This document shows, piece by piece, positions 17,621-24,568 of a stretch of DNA of 45,273 nt. The number at the start of each line of letters is the position of its first letter. Positions within the stretch are counted from its first letter, which is position 1. Source of the DNA: Bacteroidetes bacterium ADurb.Bin008 (GTDB lineage Bacteria; Bacteroidota; Bacteroidia; Bacteroidales; Tenuifilaceae); assembly GCA_002071445.1 (NCBI GenBank), contig MWFE01000054.1:1-45273 (forward strand), written 5' to 3'. Below the pieces are notes generated by a model. It was not told the origin of the DNA. It searched no databases and saw nothing but the letters and a program-made list of their open reading frames with translations. The translations under genes and the position numbers were made by a program.

Positions 17621-18485
17621 ATTTCTTTACAATTATGTTAAAAACCGTCAGAAGAAGTGTTTGCAAATACCTTTTTTCAGCAGCAACAATCTTTCCCTTT
17701 GAATAGGCCGAGGCTATTTCCCTATCGAAGGGTATCTCCAGCAGCAAGGGGATGCCCTGGTCATGAAGATAGCCATATATGGCATCATTGCCCAATCCTG
17801 CGCGGTTGATAATCACGCCGCAAGATTTGCCCATGGTTTTAAGGGTCTCAACCGACTGTTTCAGGTCGCTAAGCCCAAAGGGCGTAGGCTCGGTAACAAG
17901 GATAACAAAATCGGCACGGGCAACGGTTTGGATAAAGGGACACGAAGTGCCAGGGGGAGAATCCATGATAACGACCCTGTGGTTGTTGCTTTCGTTTATG
18001 GCCGCCTTTATCACCCTCACAGGCGAATAGACACCCACATTCATCCTCGATTCGATGATTTTCGAATTTTCCGAAACAGCATATTGATTGACCTGCCCCA
18101 ACGACACATCCTTCTCCACAATGGCTCCGTATTCGCATGCTACGGTGCATGCCCCGCATCCATGGCACAAATCCTCCATCACCTTAATCACTTTCATGGG
18201 TGGTAGTATGAAAATGGCCTTGTAGTTGCAGTACTCATGGCATTTACCACAGTAGGTGCACTTGTTTTCATCAATAACAGGAACTCTTTGCATTACCTCA
18301 GCGGATTTCTCCAGCTGCCCTTGGAAAAAAGACATGACATTGGGTTCTTCAGCATCGCAATCCACAAGGGTTGCCTCGATTCTCTCCCGTTGTAATGCGT
18401 AGAACAGGCTTGTGGCAACCAATGTTTTTCCCGTTCCTCCCTTCCCGCTTGCTATGGCAATTTTGATTGGATCAATACTAATCAT
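17595..18485 (-). CDS. MinD-type P-loop ATPase with inserted 2[4Fe-4S] ferredoxin domain (second copy)
   Basis: A 296-residue paralogue of the downstream gene. Walker A is GKGGTGKTL (residues 14-22), the switch is VDCDAEEPNVMSFF, and ferredoxin cysteines are 76, 79, 82, 86 and 107, 110, 113, 117. The later ATPase motif is VIMDSPPGTSCPFIQ and the specificity loop is VTEPTPFGLSDLKQSVE. Its start overlaps the end of the CGGC gene by 8 nt. The close overlap with both neighbours indicates coupled translation and fixed stoichiometry. Confidence 0.92.
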   Translation of the reverse strand: MISIDPIKIAIASGKGGTGKTLVATSLFYALQRERIEATLVDCDAEEPNVMSFFQGQLEKSAEVMQRVPVIDENKCTYCGKCHEYCNYKAIFILPPMKVIKVMEDLCHGCGACTVACEYGAIVEKDVSLGQVNQYAVSENSKIIESRMNVGVYSPVRVIKAAINESNNHRVVIMDSPPGTSCPFIQTVARADFVILVTEPTPFGLSDLKQSVETLKTMGKSCGVIINRAGLGNDAIYGYLHDQGIPLLLEIPFDREIASAYSKGKIVAAEKRYLQTLLLTVFNIIVKKYGNSHHQR

Positions 18486-18921
18486 ACATTAACCTGGTTT
18501 TCTCATCACAAAGAACGTCTTTTATTGCCCGTTGCAAGAATGGCGTATTCCAAGTATTAAGCGCACCGTGAGTTAAAAAGTACTGTTCAGGAATAGGATG
18601 GGTACCAAAGATTACCTGTAAACCATACATAACCTTAATAAATTCTTCGAAGTACTCCATACGCGGACACGGGGGATAGCCAACCAATAAACCTGTGGAA
18701 AAATGAATGTGTGTTGCACCATTTTTCTTCATCTCTGCAGGCGCATACTGAATGTTACCTCCCGGGCATCCACCACAAGTTGTATAGCCAACCACTTCCA
18801 CTTCTACATCCTTGTATAAAGCAAATGCACCTTCACGTTGTCTAAGAGAACGGAAACATTTTCCTCCTGCGCAATTTTTATAACGATCACAAATGATTAT
18901 ACCAATTTTTACTTTTTCCAT
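18478..18921 (-). CDS. CGGC domain-containing protein
   Basis: A 147-residue protein of the CGGC family (PF08821-like), named after a conserved CGGC motif, here TTCGGCPGG with Cys49 and Cys52. Additional conserved cysteines lie at 11, 17 and 22 in an N-terminal CDRYKNCAGGKC segment, so metal or Fe-S binding is likely. The fold is thought to be Rossmann-like. No reaction is established. It is found beside electron-transfer and NifX-like genes in anaerobes, as here. Spacing to the upstream DUF89 gene is 17 nt. Confidence 0.85.
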   Translation of the reverse strand: MEKVKIGIIICDRYKNCAGGKCFRSLRQREGAFALYKDVEVEVVGYTTCGGCPGGNIQYAPAEMKKNGATHIHFSTGLLVGYPPCPRMEYFEEFIKVMYGLQVIFGTHPIPEQYFLTHGALNTWNTPFLQRAIKDVLCDEKTRLMYD

Positions 18922-18938
18922 GACGTTTGATTTGATAA

Positions 18939-19799
18939 TTAGTGTTTTCTCTTTTGTTCAATCTGGTTATAAACAATAAAACTTCCCTTGTCAACCTTAA
19001 GAAACTCGGCAATCACATCGCACTTCACCATGAGAAGGAAAAAAATTCGTGGATCGTTTCGGCCTATGAGCCCCTCCAAATTACCTTGTCCCTTGGAGAT
19101 TATTAGGTCGGCAGCGTTGAAAACTTCCTGAAATTCACGGCTACACATTTCAAGGTGGGTTGTGGGGGCATCAAATCCGTTGGATATCAAATCGGCCACA
19201 TTGTCCAATCCCACATCAAGGGCATCCTTCATGGTTACGTCATTAAGTATGGGGCCTCCCTTCACGGCATAGGTAACGTCGTTATGCATAAAGGTTTCGA
19301 TGAACAGCCTGTCGAAAACAATCTCACCTGCATTATCGCCAAGATAAAGGATACGTTGCGCTTTTGCTATTCTCTCCTTAAGCTGTGCCGAATGGTCAAT
19401 GGCAAAGTCAGCGTTCAGCACTCTCTTCACAGTCCCGTTGATATCAAAGCTGTTGCTGGCACCGTAGTCCATGATATTGCCGGCAATGGCCAGCCTAAGT
19501 GCCATCCCAAAGGGATTATCCGCATCGATAACCTGCTCTTTCCACATTCTGTACAATCCTAAGGCTACCCTGTTGCTTTCCTCCTTCTCCTCAGCAAAGG
19601 GGTCGGCAATTTCAATGATATCGCAGAAGGCAATATTGAGATCACGCTGGATTATGGGGCTATTCTCAAAATTTTGATTAACAATGACCCTGTGGAAATA
19701 GTCCAAAAACTTCTGCTGCTGCATTTCTGCAACACCATACTTTTGAAAAAGCCTGTGGTAGGTTTTCAAAAAGCAGTCAACGCACCTAGCATCAGCCAT
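18939..19799 (-). CDS. DUF89/ARMT1-like protein (COG1578)
   Basis: A 286-residue member of the DUF89 family (PF01937). Eukaryotic and plant relatives are metal-dependent damage-control phosphatases. An N-terminal CxxC pair (Cys6, Cys9) is typical of the prokaryotic COG1578 branch. The active-site region is LYLGDNAGEIVFDRL (Asp155, Asn156, Glu159), followed by KGGPILNDVT and ISKGQGNLEGL, all conserved in the family. A phosphatase role against a damaged phospho-metabolite is possible, but its constant association with NifX-like and ferredoxin-MinD genes suggests a specific task in cofactor handling. The gap to the upstream NifX-like gene is 11 nt. Confidence 0.88.
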   Translation of the reverse strand: MADARCVDCFLKTYHRLFQKYGVAEMQQQKFLDYFHRVIVNQNFENSPIIQRDLNIAFCDIIEIADPFAEEKEESNRVALGLYRMWKEQVIDADNPFGMALRLAIAGNIMDYGASNSFDINGTVKRVLNADFAIDHSAQLKERIAKAQRILYLGDNAGEIVFDRLFIETFMHNDVTYAVKGGPILNDVTMKDALDVGLDNVADLISNGFDAPTTHLEMCSREFQEVFNAADLIISKGQGNLEGLIGRNDPRIFFLLMVKCDVIAEFLKVDKGSFIVYNQIEQKRKH

Positions 19800-19810
19800 A
19801 GAGCAATTCT

Positions 19811-20182
19811 CTAATGCCCGCAGTTTCCGTGGTGGTGGTGTCCGTCGTGGTTACAGTAGTTGGCACTCAACTCCAGCTTATCAGCAATGAAATCGCTAAC
19901 CAACTCCCGGGCACCGAGCATAGGCGCACCAATAAACACATTGATATTCTGCTGATTGAAAAGTTGAATGGCTTTCTGCCCCATGCCACCGGCAATGACA
20001 TCGGTGGTTCCAAATTGGGCAACCCAGCTTGGGTATAAACCCGGTACATGTTCAGGCGGTGTAATTTCTTTAACATCAACTATTTTACAATCTTCCACCT
20101 TAACAATGGCAAATTTCTCGCAATGCCCGAAGTGGGCGCAAAGTATTCCGTTCTCCAACGGAATTGCAATGGTTTTATTCAT
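19811..20182 (-). CDS. NifX/NifB-domain protein with His-rich tail
   Basis: A 123-residue protein with the dinitrogenase iron-molybdenum cofactor-binding fold (PF02579): IAIPLENG, then AHFGHCEKFAIVKVED, and the IAGGMGQKAIQLFNQQNINVFIG core. Family members bind Fe-S, Fe-Mo or Mo-Cu clusters. The last 16 residues form a short metal-binding tail with Cys110, His112, His115-118, Cys121 and His123. The protein carries no nitrogenase-specific partner here, so it is better regarded as an orange-protein-like carrier than as NifX. It is preceded by a hairpin at 20221-20251 that may reduce read-through from the upstream genes. Confidence 0.88.
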   Translation of the reverse strand: MNKTIAIPLENGILCAHFGHCEKFAIVKVEDCKIVDVKEITPPEHVPGLYPSWVAQFGTTDVIAGGMGQKAIQLFNQQNINVFIGAPMLGARELVSDFIADKLELSANYCNHDGHHHHGNCGH

Positions 20183-20220
20183 AAATGAACTATTTGGTTA
20201 AATTTATTAATTGTAATTAA

Positions 20221-20251
20221 GCAACCCCAAGCTTATTAATCCTGGGGTTGC
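20221..20251 (-). terminator. Intra-operon hairpin (terminator or attenuator)
   Basis: GCAACCCCA (20221-20229) and TGGGGTTGC (20243-20251) form a perfect 9-bp GC-rich stem with a 13-nt loop, 27 nt after the DUF5320 gene stop and followed on the minus strand by TTAATTACAATT. The T run is interrupted, so it may be a partial terminator or an mRNA-stabilising 3' end separating the regulator/small-protein genes from the enzymes. Confidence 0.6.
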
Positions 20252-20277
20252 CCCATGAAAAAATCGGTATAGAAAAA

Positions 20278-20508
20278 TCAGAAATTACCCCTGAACCGGT
20301 TCTGTAAACCCATTCCCCGATTCCATCCCCTGCCACCACCTCTGCGGCCATAGCCTGCACCCCTTCCATAGCCGAAAGGAATGTTTTCCCGTGGGGCTTC
20401 GCCTGCGGGTTGATTTCCTGCCCGTGCACCAAATCCGGTGCACCTTCCCATTCTGCGGCCGGTCATTGGGCCTTGCCCAACCGGACCTGTTTGATCAAAA
20501 CCTGGCAT
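20278..20508 (-). CDS. DUF5320-type small Gly/Arg-rich protein (first copy)
   Basis: A 76-residue protein beginning MPGFDQTGPVGQGPMTGRRM, the signature of the DUF5320 family (MP-x2-D-x-TGP-x-G-x-GP-x-TGR-x2-G-x-C). The rest is glycine- and arginine-rich and ends NRFRGNF. Only one cysteine, in the RCTGFG segment, is conserved with the neighbour. DUF5320 genes typically sit beside NifX/NifB-like genes in anaerobic bacteria and archaea; the function is unknown. The gene has a strong Shine-Dalgarno site, unusual for the phylum. Confidence 0.8.
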   Translation of the reverse strand: MPGFDQTGPVGQGPMTGRRMGRCTGFGARAGNQPAGEAPRENIPFGYGRGAGYGRRGGGRGWNRGMGLQNRFRGNF

Positions 20509-20510
20509 AA

Positions 20511-20520
20511 CTACCTCCTT
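20511..20520 (-). promoter_or_regulatory. Strong Shine-Dalgarno site of the first DUF5320 gene
   Basis: On the minus strand AAGGAGGTAG precedes ATG 20508 with GGAGG about 5-6 nt from the start. This is near-perfect anti-SD complementarity, in contrast to most genes in the window, and suggests high-level translation of the small protein. Confidence 0.7.
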
Positions 20521-20598
20521 AAAAAAATGATTTAAACTTACACAAAGTTGTGCATCAGCACATTAATAAGCACATTTAGACTTTACCAAATGAAATTG

Positions 20599-20793
20599 CT
20601 ATTCATTTAGTAATTTCTCATCAGTCCGCAACCGTTTGCCCCTGCCCTGTCCGCACCCCGATTTGCGTCCTTTCCCCATGCCTTTGCCAAGCCTGCTGAG
20701 TTTTTCCTCATCGGTGGCATTTCCGCATTCGCCCAACTTTCTCCCTGTACGAGGGCCCTTGCCCTCCGGACCGGTTCCATCCATTTGTGGCAT
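20599..20793 (-). CDS. DUF5320-type small Gly/Lys/Arg-rich protein (second copy)
   Basis: A 64-residue protein starting MPQMDGTGPEGKGPRTGRKL followed by GECGN, the same signature as the 76-residue neighbour. It continues with a basic, glycine-rich segment GKGMGKGRKSGCGQGRGKR. Two cysteines (in GECGN and SGCGQ) could bind metal or a cluster. It starts 11 nt after the NifX-like gene stop, so it is translated from the same message. It is clearly a divergent paralogue, not a fragment, because both ends are intact. Confidence 0.78.
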   Translation of the reverse strand: MPQMDGTGPEGKGPRTGRKLGECGNATDEEKLSRLGKGMGKGRKSGCGQGRGKRLRTDEKLLNE

Positions 20794-20804
20794 AGCGCTA
20801 TTTT

Positions 20805-21119
20805 TTATTTGTTCAACATCTCAATAATATCCTTCACCTTTTTTGGCTCCTTCACCACCACCAGCTGTATTTTCAGGCTATCAGCCAGTGATTTGATTTT
20901 GGTGCCAAACTCACCCGATACAATTTTTTCTGCATTATGCGAGGCAACCAGCTGTAAAGAGGCCGGTCCGGCGCCGTTCTCCGCATCCTTATTGGGATTG
21001 GGCACAATCTCTGTGGATTTGCTTTCCGTATTGTAAATCACAAAGTATGAACAGCGTCCAAAGCGCTCGTCTAACATCGACTCGATGGAGTTTCCTGTAG
21101 AAGTAATGGCTACTTTCAT
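20805..21119 (-). CDS. NifX/NifB-domain protein (dinitrogenase cofactor-binding fold, short form)
   Basis: A 104-residue PF02579 protein: MKVAITSTGNSIESMLDERF, then GRCSYFVIYNTE, ending in the KIQLVVVKEPKKVKDIIEML helix. The FGRC motif (D-x-R-F-G-R-C) after the first strand is where cluster-binding members keep conserved residues. It has no His-rich tail, unlike the copy at 19811-20182. The gap to the DUF134 gene is 13 nt. A role as cofactor carrier or scaffold is inferred from the family. Confidence 0.88.
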   Translation of the reverse strand: MKVAITSTGNSIESMLDERFGRCSYFVIYNTESKSTEIVPNPNKDAENGAGPASLQLVASHNAEKIVSGEFGTKIKSLADSLKIQLVVVKEPKKVKDIIEMLNK

Positions 21120-21132
21120 GACATTATATTTT

Positions 21133-21726
21133 TTAGTTATTTAATCTTCCTCTTCGCCTACGCCCCACATTCCTGCGCAACGGAGCGTTGCACTTGGGGC
21201 AAATCTCGTTACTGCAGGGCTTTCCCGGCTGGTGGGGTTTCTTATACCCGCAGCTAACACAAACGCAAAAATCAACATGTTGATTGTCACCGGCATCAGG
21301 CATTTCATCTTCAATCTCGTAGTTGGCAACTTGTTTGCTACCGCAAAGCGGGCAAACGATTTCCTCGACATCCTTCCGGGGGTTATCGAAATAGCATTTG
21401 CAATCCTTGCAATGATACCAGTCGCTATCAAAATAAACCTTGCCACCCTCGATGACAATTTGCCTGCCCTCGGCAAACGCCATGGCCACCTTCTGCCTTA
21501 CCGATGCGTATATGCGGGTGAACGTTGGGCGCGAAACGCCCATGATAACCGAAGCCTGGTGATGATTGTAAAAATCGTAATCACACAAGCGCAATGCTTC
21601 ATACTCTTCAAAAAGCAGCTGCACCGGTTCGGTTTTTCTGCCATCCGTATCGGAACCATATGGTTTAAACCCCTTTACTGGCGGGGGATTAAACACTTTG
21701 CGAATTTTCCTTACTCTGGGTGACAT
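21133..21726 (-). CDS. DUF134 helix-turn-helix protein with C-terminal zinc-ribbon-like cysteines
   Basis: A 197-residue protein. Residues 1-95 are the DUF134 domain (COG1342), a predicted DNA-binding domain related to sigma-70 region 4, with the HTH QASVIMGVSRPTFTRIYASV at about 57-76. The C-terminal half has cysteine pairs at 106/109/111, 125/128, 154/156/159 and 171/176/179, likely two zinc ribbons or an Fe-S site, and ends in a basic GRRRRGRLNN tail. It is the first gene of the operon. Two near-identical palindromes flank its promoter -7 element, so autorepression, perhaps sensitive to metal or cluster status through the cysteines, is a reasonable inference. Confidence 0.9.
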   Translation of the reverse strand: MSPRVRKIRKVFNPPPVKGFKPYGSDTDGRKTEPVQLLFEEYEALRLCDYDFYNHHQASVIMGVSRPTFTRIYASVRQKVAMAFAEGRQIVIEGGKVYFDSDWYHCKDCKCYFDNPRKDVEEIVCPLCGSKQVANYEIEDEMPDAGDNQHVDFCVCVSCGYKKPHQPGKPCSNEICPKCNAPLRRNVGRRRRGRLNN

Positions 21727-21736
21727 AGAAAATAAA

Positions 21737-21785
21737 TGAGCATATGTTCACCGCAAAGATAATGAGCATATGTTCATTATGCAAA
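21737..21785 (-). promoter_or_regulatory. Operon promoter with tandem palindromic operator
   Basis: TGAGCATATGTTCA occurs twice, at 21737-21750 and 21763-21776, 26 bp apart; each is a 14-bp palindrome with a single mismatched pair. On the minus strand the -7 element TATCTTTG (21754-21761) lies between them, and TTTG (21782-21785) sits exactly 20 nt upstream as the -33 element. The upstream palindrome therefore fills the -33/-7 spacer and the downstream one covers the predicted transcription start, a layout expected for repression. The DUF134 protein encoded next is the natural candidate ligand. Confidence 0.75.
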
Positions 21786-21903
21786 TTATTTTAACTATTT
21801 TTTTAAATTATTTTTAATCAAAACAAATCGCTGATATTATGTTATTTGCTGTAGCCTAATAAAGAATAATTCCGGGATGGAGAAGAAAAGAAAGTGCTTT
21901 GTA

Positions 21904-21911
21904 TATCTTTG
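21904..21911 (+). promoter_or_regulatory. Candidate -7 element for the HAD phosphatase gene
   Basis: TATCTTTG, a perfect TAnnTTTG, 36 nt before ATG 21948. No TTG is at the expected -33 position. It implies transcription divergent from the DUF134 operon and supports the internal start codon. Confidence 0.45.
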
Positions 21912-21947
21912 CGCCATCAAAAAACGCAGGGCTTTGCCAAAATAACA

Positions 21948-22637
21948 ATGAAGTATAAGCACATATTTTTCGATCTCGACCGAACGCTTTGGGATTTCGA
22001 TACAAACATGCGGTTAACGCTGGAGGAAATCTTTTACAGGCACAAGCTGGATAGGGCTTTCGGTGATTTCAACAACTTCTTTGAAACGTTCATGGGGCAC
22101 AACGAGCGGTTGTGGGATCACTACAGAAAAGGCAACATGAAAAAAGAGATTCTGCGCTTCAAACGATTCGACCTTACCCTGAGGGATGTAGGTATTAAAG
22201 ACGAGATACTTGCCCAGGTAATTGGTGATGAATACATTACTGAAAGTCCTTTGAAAACAGCGCTCATCCCCCACGCCATTGAAGTGCTGGATTATCTTAA
22301 CGGAAAATATGGATTGCATATTATTACCAACGGTTTCAACGAGGTGCAATTTTCAAAGTTTAAGCTTTGTGGACTCGATAAGTACTTTCAAAAGGTGATT
22401 ACCTCCGAAATGTCGGGATATCATAAACCCCGACCCGAGGCCTTTGGCTACTCACTGTCTGCAGCCAATGCAAAAAAGGCGGAGAGCCTGATGATTGGCG
22501 ACGACCTGGAGATAGACATTCTGGGGGCCAAGAACTTCGGCATGGATCAGGTGTTTTACAATGCCGACGGGGTAAAGCACAATGAGGAGTTAACCTTTGA
22601 AATCAATACGCTTCAGGAGTTGATGAATATTCTTTAG
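21948..22637 (+). CDS. HAD-family phosphatase (YjjG-like noncanonical pyrimidine nucleotidase)
   Basis: A 229-residue haloacid dehalogenase-like hydrolase. Motif I is FFDLDRTLWDFD with the nucleophile Asp; motif II is the Thr in IITNGF; the motif III Lys is in SGYHKPRPEAF; motif IV is MIGDDLEIDILGAKNFG. Length and the DRTLWDFDTN segment fit the YjjG subfamily that dephosphorylates noncanonical pyrimidine nucleotides. The ORF opens at 21894, but ATG 21948 (MKYKHIFFDLD) is the family start and lies downstream of a -7 element. It is a monocistronic gene convergent with dnaB. Confidence 0.92.
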   Translation: MKYKHIFFDLDRTLWDFDTNMRLTLEEIFYRHKLDRAFGDFNNFFETFMGHNERLWDHYRKGNMKKEILRFKRFDLTLRDVGIKDEILAQVIGDEYITESPLKTALIPHAIEVLDYLNGKYGLHIITNGFNEVQFSKFKLCGLDKYFQKVITSEMSGYHKPRPEAFGYSLSAANAKKAESLMIGDDLEIDILGAKNFGMDQVFYNADGVKHNEELTFEINTLQELMNIL

Positions 22638-22719
22638 GCCATTCCTTGGACTTGCGGTTTGCTGTTGGTATAAGTTTTCTTTCCGTGCCTTTTTCACTCA
22701 CATCGGAAATAAGAACAAT

Positions 22720-24270
22720 TTAGTATGGAAGATCCCCGTCAATTGTTGTACCCGATAGCAAATCATTATCATTAAATCCAGATGAATCGGGGAAGGGATC
22801 CTGATTCATTTTAGATTTAAAGGTTACCGCCTTGGGAGCAATGGGCTCAACGTTGGAATAGGCTGGGTATTCCGTAATATCAAGATCTGTAAACTTGGCC
22901 ATCTCTTCACGGAATCGGAGCCTTACATCGCCGGTGGCACCATTCCTGTGCTTTGCCACGATAATCTCGGCAATTCCAACCATAGAGTTTCCATTCTCAT
23001 CCTCATAAAGCCCGTGTTTTTCGGGGCGGTTAATGAAGAGTACCATATCGGCATCCTGCTCAATGGCACCCGACTCGCGCAAATCGGATAGCTGTGGTCG
23101 TTTTAACCCTCCCCTGTTTTCCACAGATCGGTTCAGCTGCGACAGGGCAATGATTGGCACGTTGAGCTCTTTGGCAATGGCCTTAAGCGATCGGGAAATA
23201 CTGCTTACCTCCTGCTCGCGATTACCCTTAACCTCCTCGGGGCCGGTCATCAGCTGTAGATAGTCGAGAATGATTATCTGTATATCGTGTTGCGCTTTCA
23301 ACCTGCGGCACTTGGCCCTAAGTTCGAAGATGGAAAGGGCGGGAGTATCGTCGATGAAAATCTTCGAATTCTGCAGGTTGCCAATCTTCACAGTAAGCTG
23401 TGCCCACTCGTGGGGAGTGAGCTTACCGTTGCGAATCTTCTCGTGAGAGATCTCCGATTCGCTCACCAGCAACCTTTTAACCAACTGCTGGCTCGACATT
23501 TCCAACGAGAAGAAGGCAACGGGCACATCGTGGTCAACTGCCATATTACGTGCCATGGAGAGCACAAAAGCGGTTTTACCAATGGATGGGCGTGCAGCGA
23601 CAATGATAAGGTCCGATGGTTGCCACCCTGAGGTCATGCGGTCGAGTTCGGAGAAACCACAGGGCACCCCGCTGAGGCCATCCTCCCTTTTTCCGGCCTC
23701 CTCCAGCTCATGTAGTGCTTGCTTAACAAGCAGATTTATGGGTGCCGTTTCACGTTTAATATTGCCTTCGGCCACCCTAAAAAGCTCCATTTCGGAGTAG
23801 TCTAACAGGTAGTCAACATCAATGGAATCGTCGAAAGCTTTGCTTTGTATATCGCTGGAAACCCTTATCAGCTCACGCTGAATAAACTTCTGTGCAATGA
23901 TTTTGGAGTGAAACTCCAGGTGTGCCGCCGAACCCACCTTCGAAGTAAGCTGTGCAAGGTAAACCGCACCGCCCACCGCATCCAGTTCATCCCGCTTGCG
24001 CAGTTCCTCGGTAACGGTCAACAAGTCAATCGGTTCATGGCGTGAGGACAGGTCTAATACGGCCTGAAAAATTTTCTGGTGACTCTCCTTATAAAAACTT
24101 TCAACCTTGATTACATCGATAACCGCAATAACGGCGTCCCTTTCGATCATAATTGCCCCAAGTACCGCCTCCTCCAGCTCAATGGCCTGTGGGGGTACTT
24201 TTCCCATGTCCATCGCCACCATTGCCGTGGGATTAGGCTTACGATTCCCTGTTGTTTTTTTTACTGCCAT
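22720..24270 (-). CDS. dnaB: Replicative DNA helicase DnaB
   Basis: A 516-residue hexameric replicative helicase. The N-terminal DnaB-N domain (about 25-130) contains PPQAIELEEAVLGAIMIERD. The RecA-like C-terminal domain has Walker A ARPSIGKTAF, Walker B IIILDYLQLM, ALSQLNRSVENRGG, and the arginine-finger region IVAKHRNGATGDVRLRF. No intein interrupts it. The acidic C-terminal tail (about 60 residues) is typical of Bacteroidota. It is transcribed alone from a -7 element 16 nt before the ATG. Confidence 0.97.
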   Translation of the reverse strand: MAVKKTTGNRKPNPTAMVAMDMGKVPPQAIELEEAVLGAIMIERDAVIAVIDVIKVESFYKESHQKIFQAVLDLSSRHEPIDLLTVTEELRKRDELDAVGGAVYLAQLTSKVGSAAHLEFHSKIIAQKFIQRELIRVSSDIQSKAFDDSIDVDYLLDYSEMELFRVAEGNIKRETAPINLLVKQALHELEEAGKREDGLSGVPCGFSELDRMTSGWQPSDLIIVAARPSIGKTAFVLSMARNMAVDHDVPVAFFSLEMSSQQLVKRLLVSESEISHEKIRNGKLTPHEWAQLTVKIGNLQNSKIFIDDTPALSIFELRAKCRRLKAQHDIQIIILDYLQLMTGPEEVKGNREQEVSSISRSLKAIAKELNVPIIALSQLNRSVENRGGLKRPQLSDLRESGAIEQDADMVLFINRPEKHGLYEDENGNSMVGIAEIIVAKHRNGATGDVRLRFREEMAKFTDLDITEYPAYSNVEPIAPKAVTFKSKMNQDPFPDSSGFNDNDLLSGTTIDGDLPY

Positions 24271-24285
24271 CTTCTATCTTTTTTG

Positions 24286-24293
24286 CAAAGGTA
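24286..24293 (-). promoter_or_regulatory. Candidate -7 element for dnaB
   Basis: TACCTTTG on the minus strand, 16 nt before ATG 24270, giving an almost leaderless to very short 5' end. No clear -33 TTG is at 19-20 nt. Confidence 0.4.
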
Positions 24294-24433
24294 ACCCCCA
24301 AATACCTGTTTTATGGAAAGAAACTGATGCGGGTTATTAACAAATTACTTTGGAGTTTTTTCACAATTTGTTAAAAAATGGTTTTAAAAAAATATAACCA
24401 CAGGGTTAAAGCACAAGCCCAAAAGATTTTACA

Positions 24434-24441
24434 TACCTTTG
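24434..24441 (+). promoter_or_regulatory. Candidate -7 element for corA
   Basis: TACCTTTG in the correct orientation for the CorA/antiporter pair. The leader would be about 120 nt to the GTG at 24569. The -33 element is poor. Confidence 0.35.
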
Positions 24442-24568
24442 TGCAATAATGGCTTTCCGACAAAGAATTTCATTATATGATCACCATTGTATAACATTTT
24501 CAACACGTCGAAATTCACACACATAGTTGACTACAAAGCAATTGAAAGAATAACTAAAGATAGAAAAA

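Noticed and set aside
15819..21726. Nitrogenase cofactor (nif) cluster
   Set aside because: NifX-like folds are present, but no NifH, NifD, NifK, NifE, NifN or NifB; the radical SAM protein belongs to the COG0731 group.
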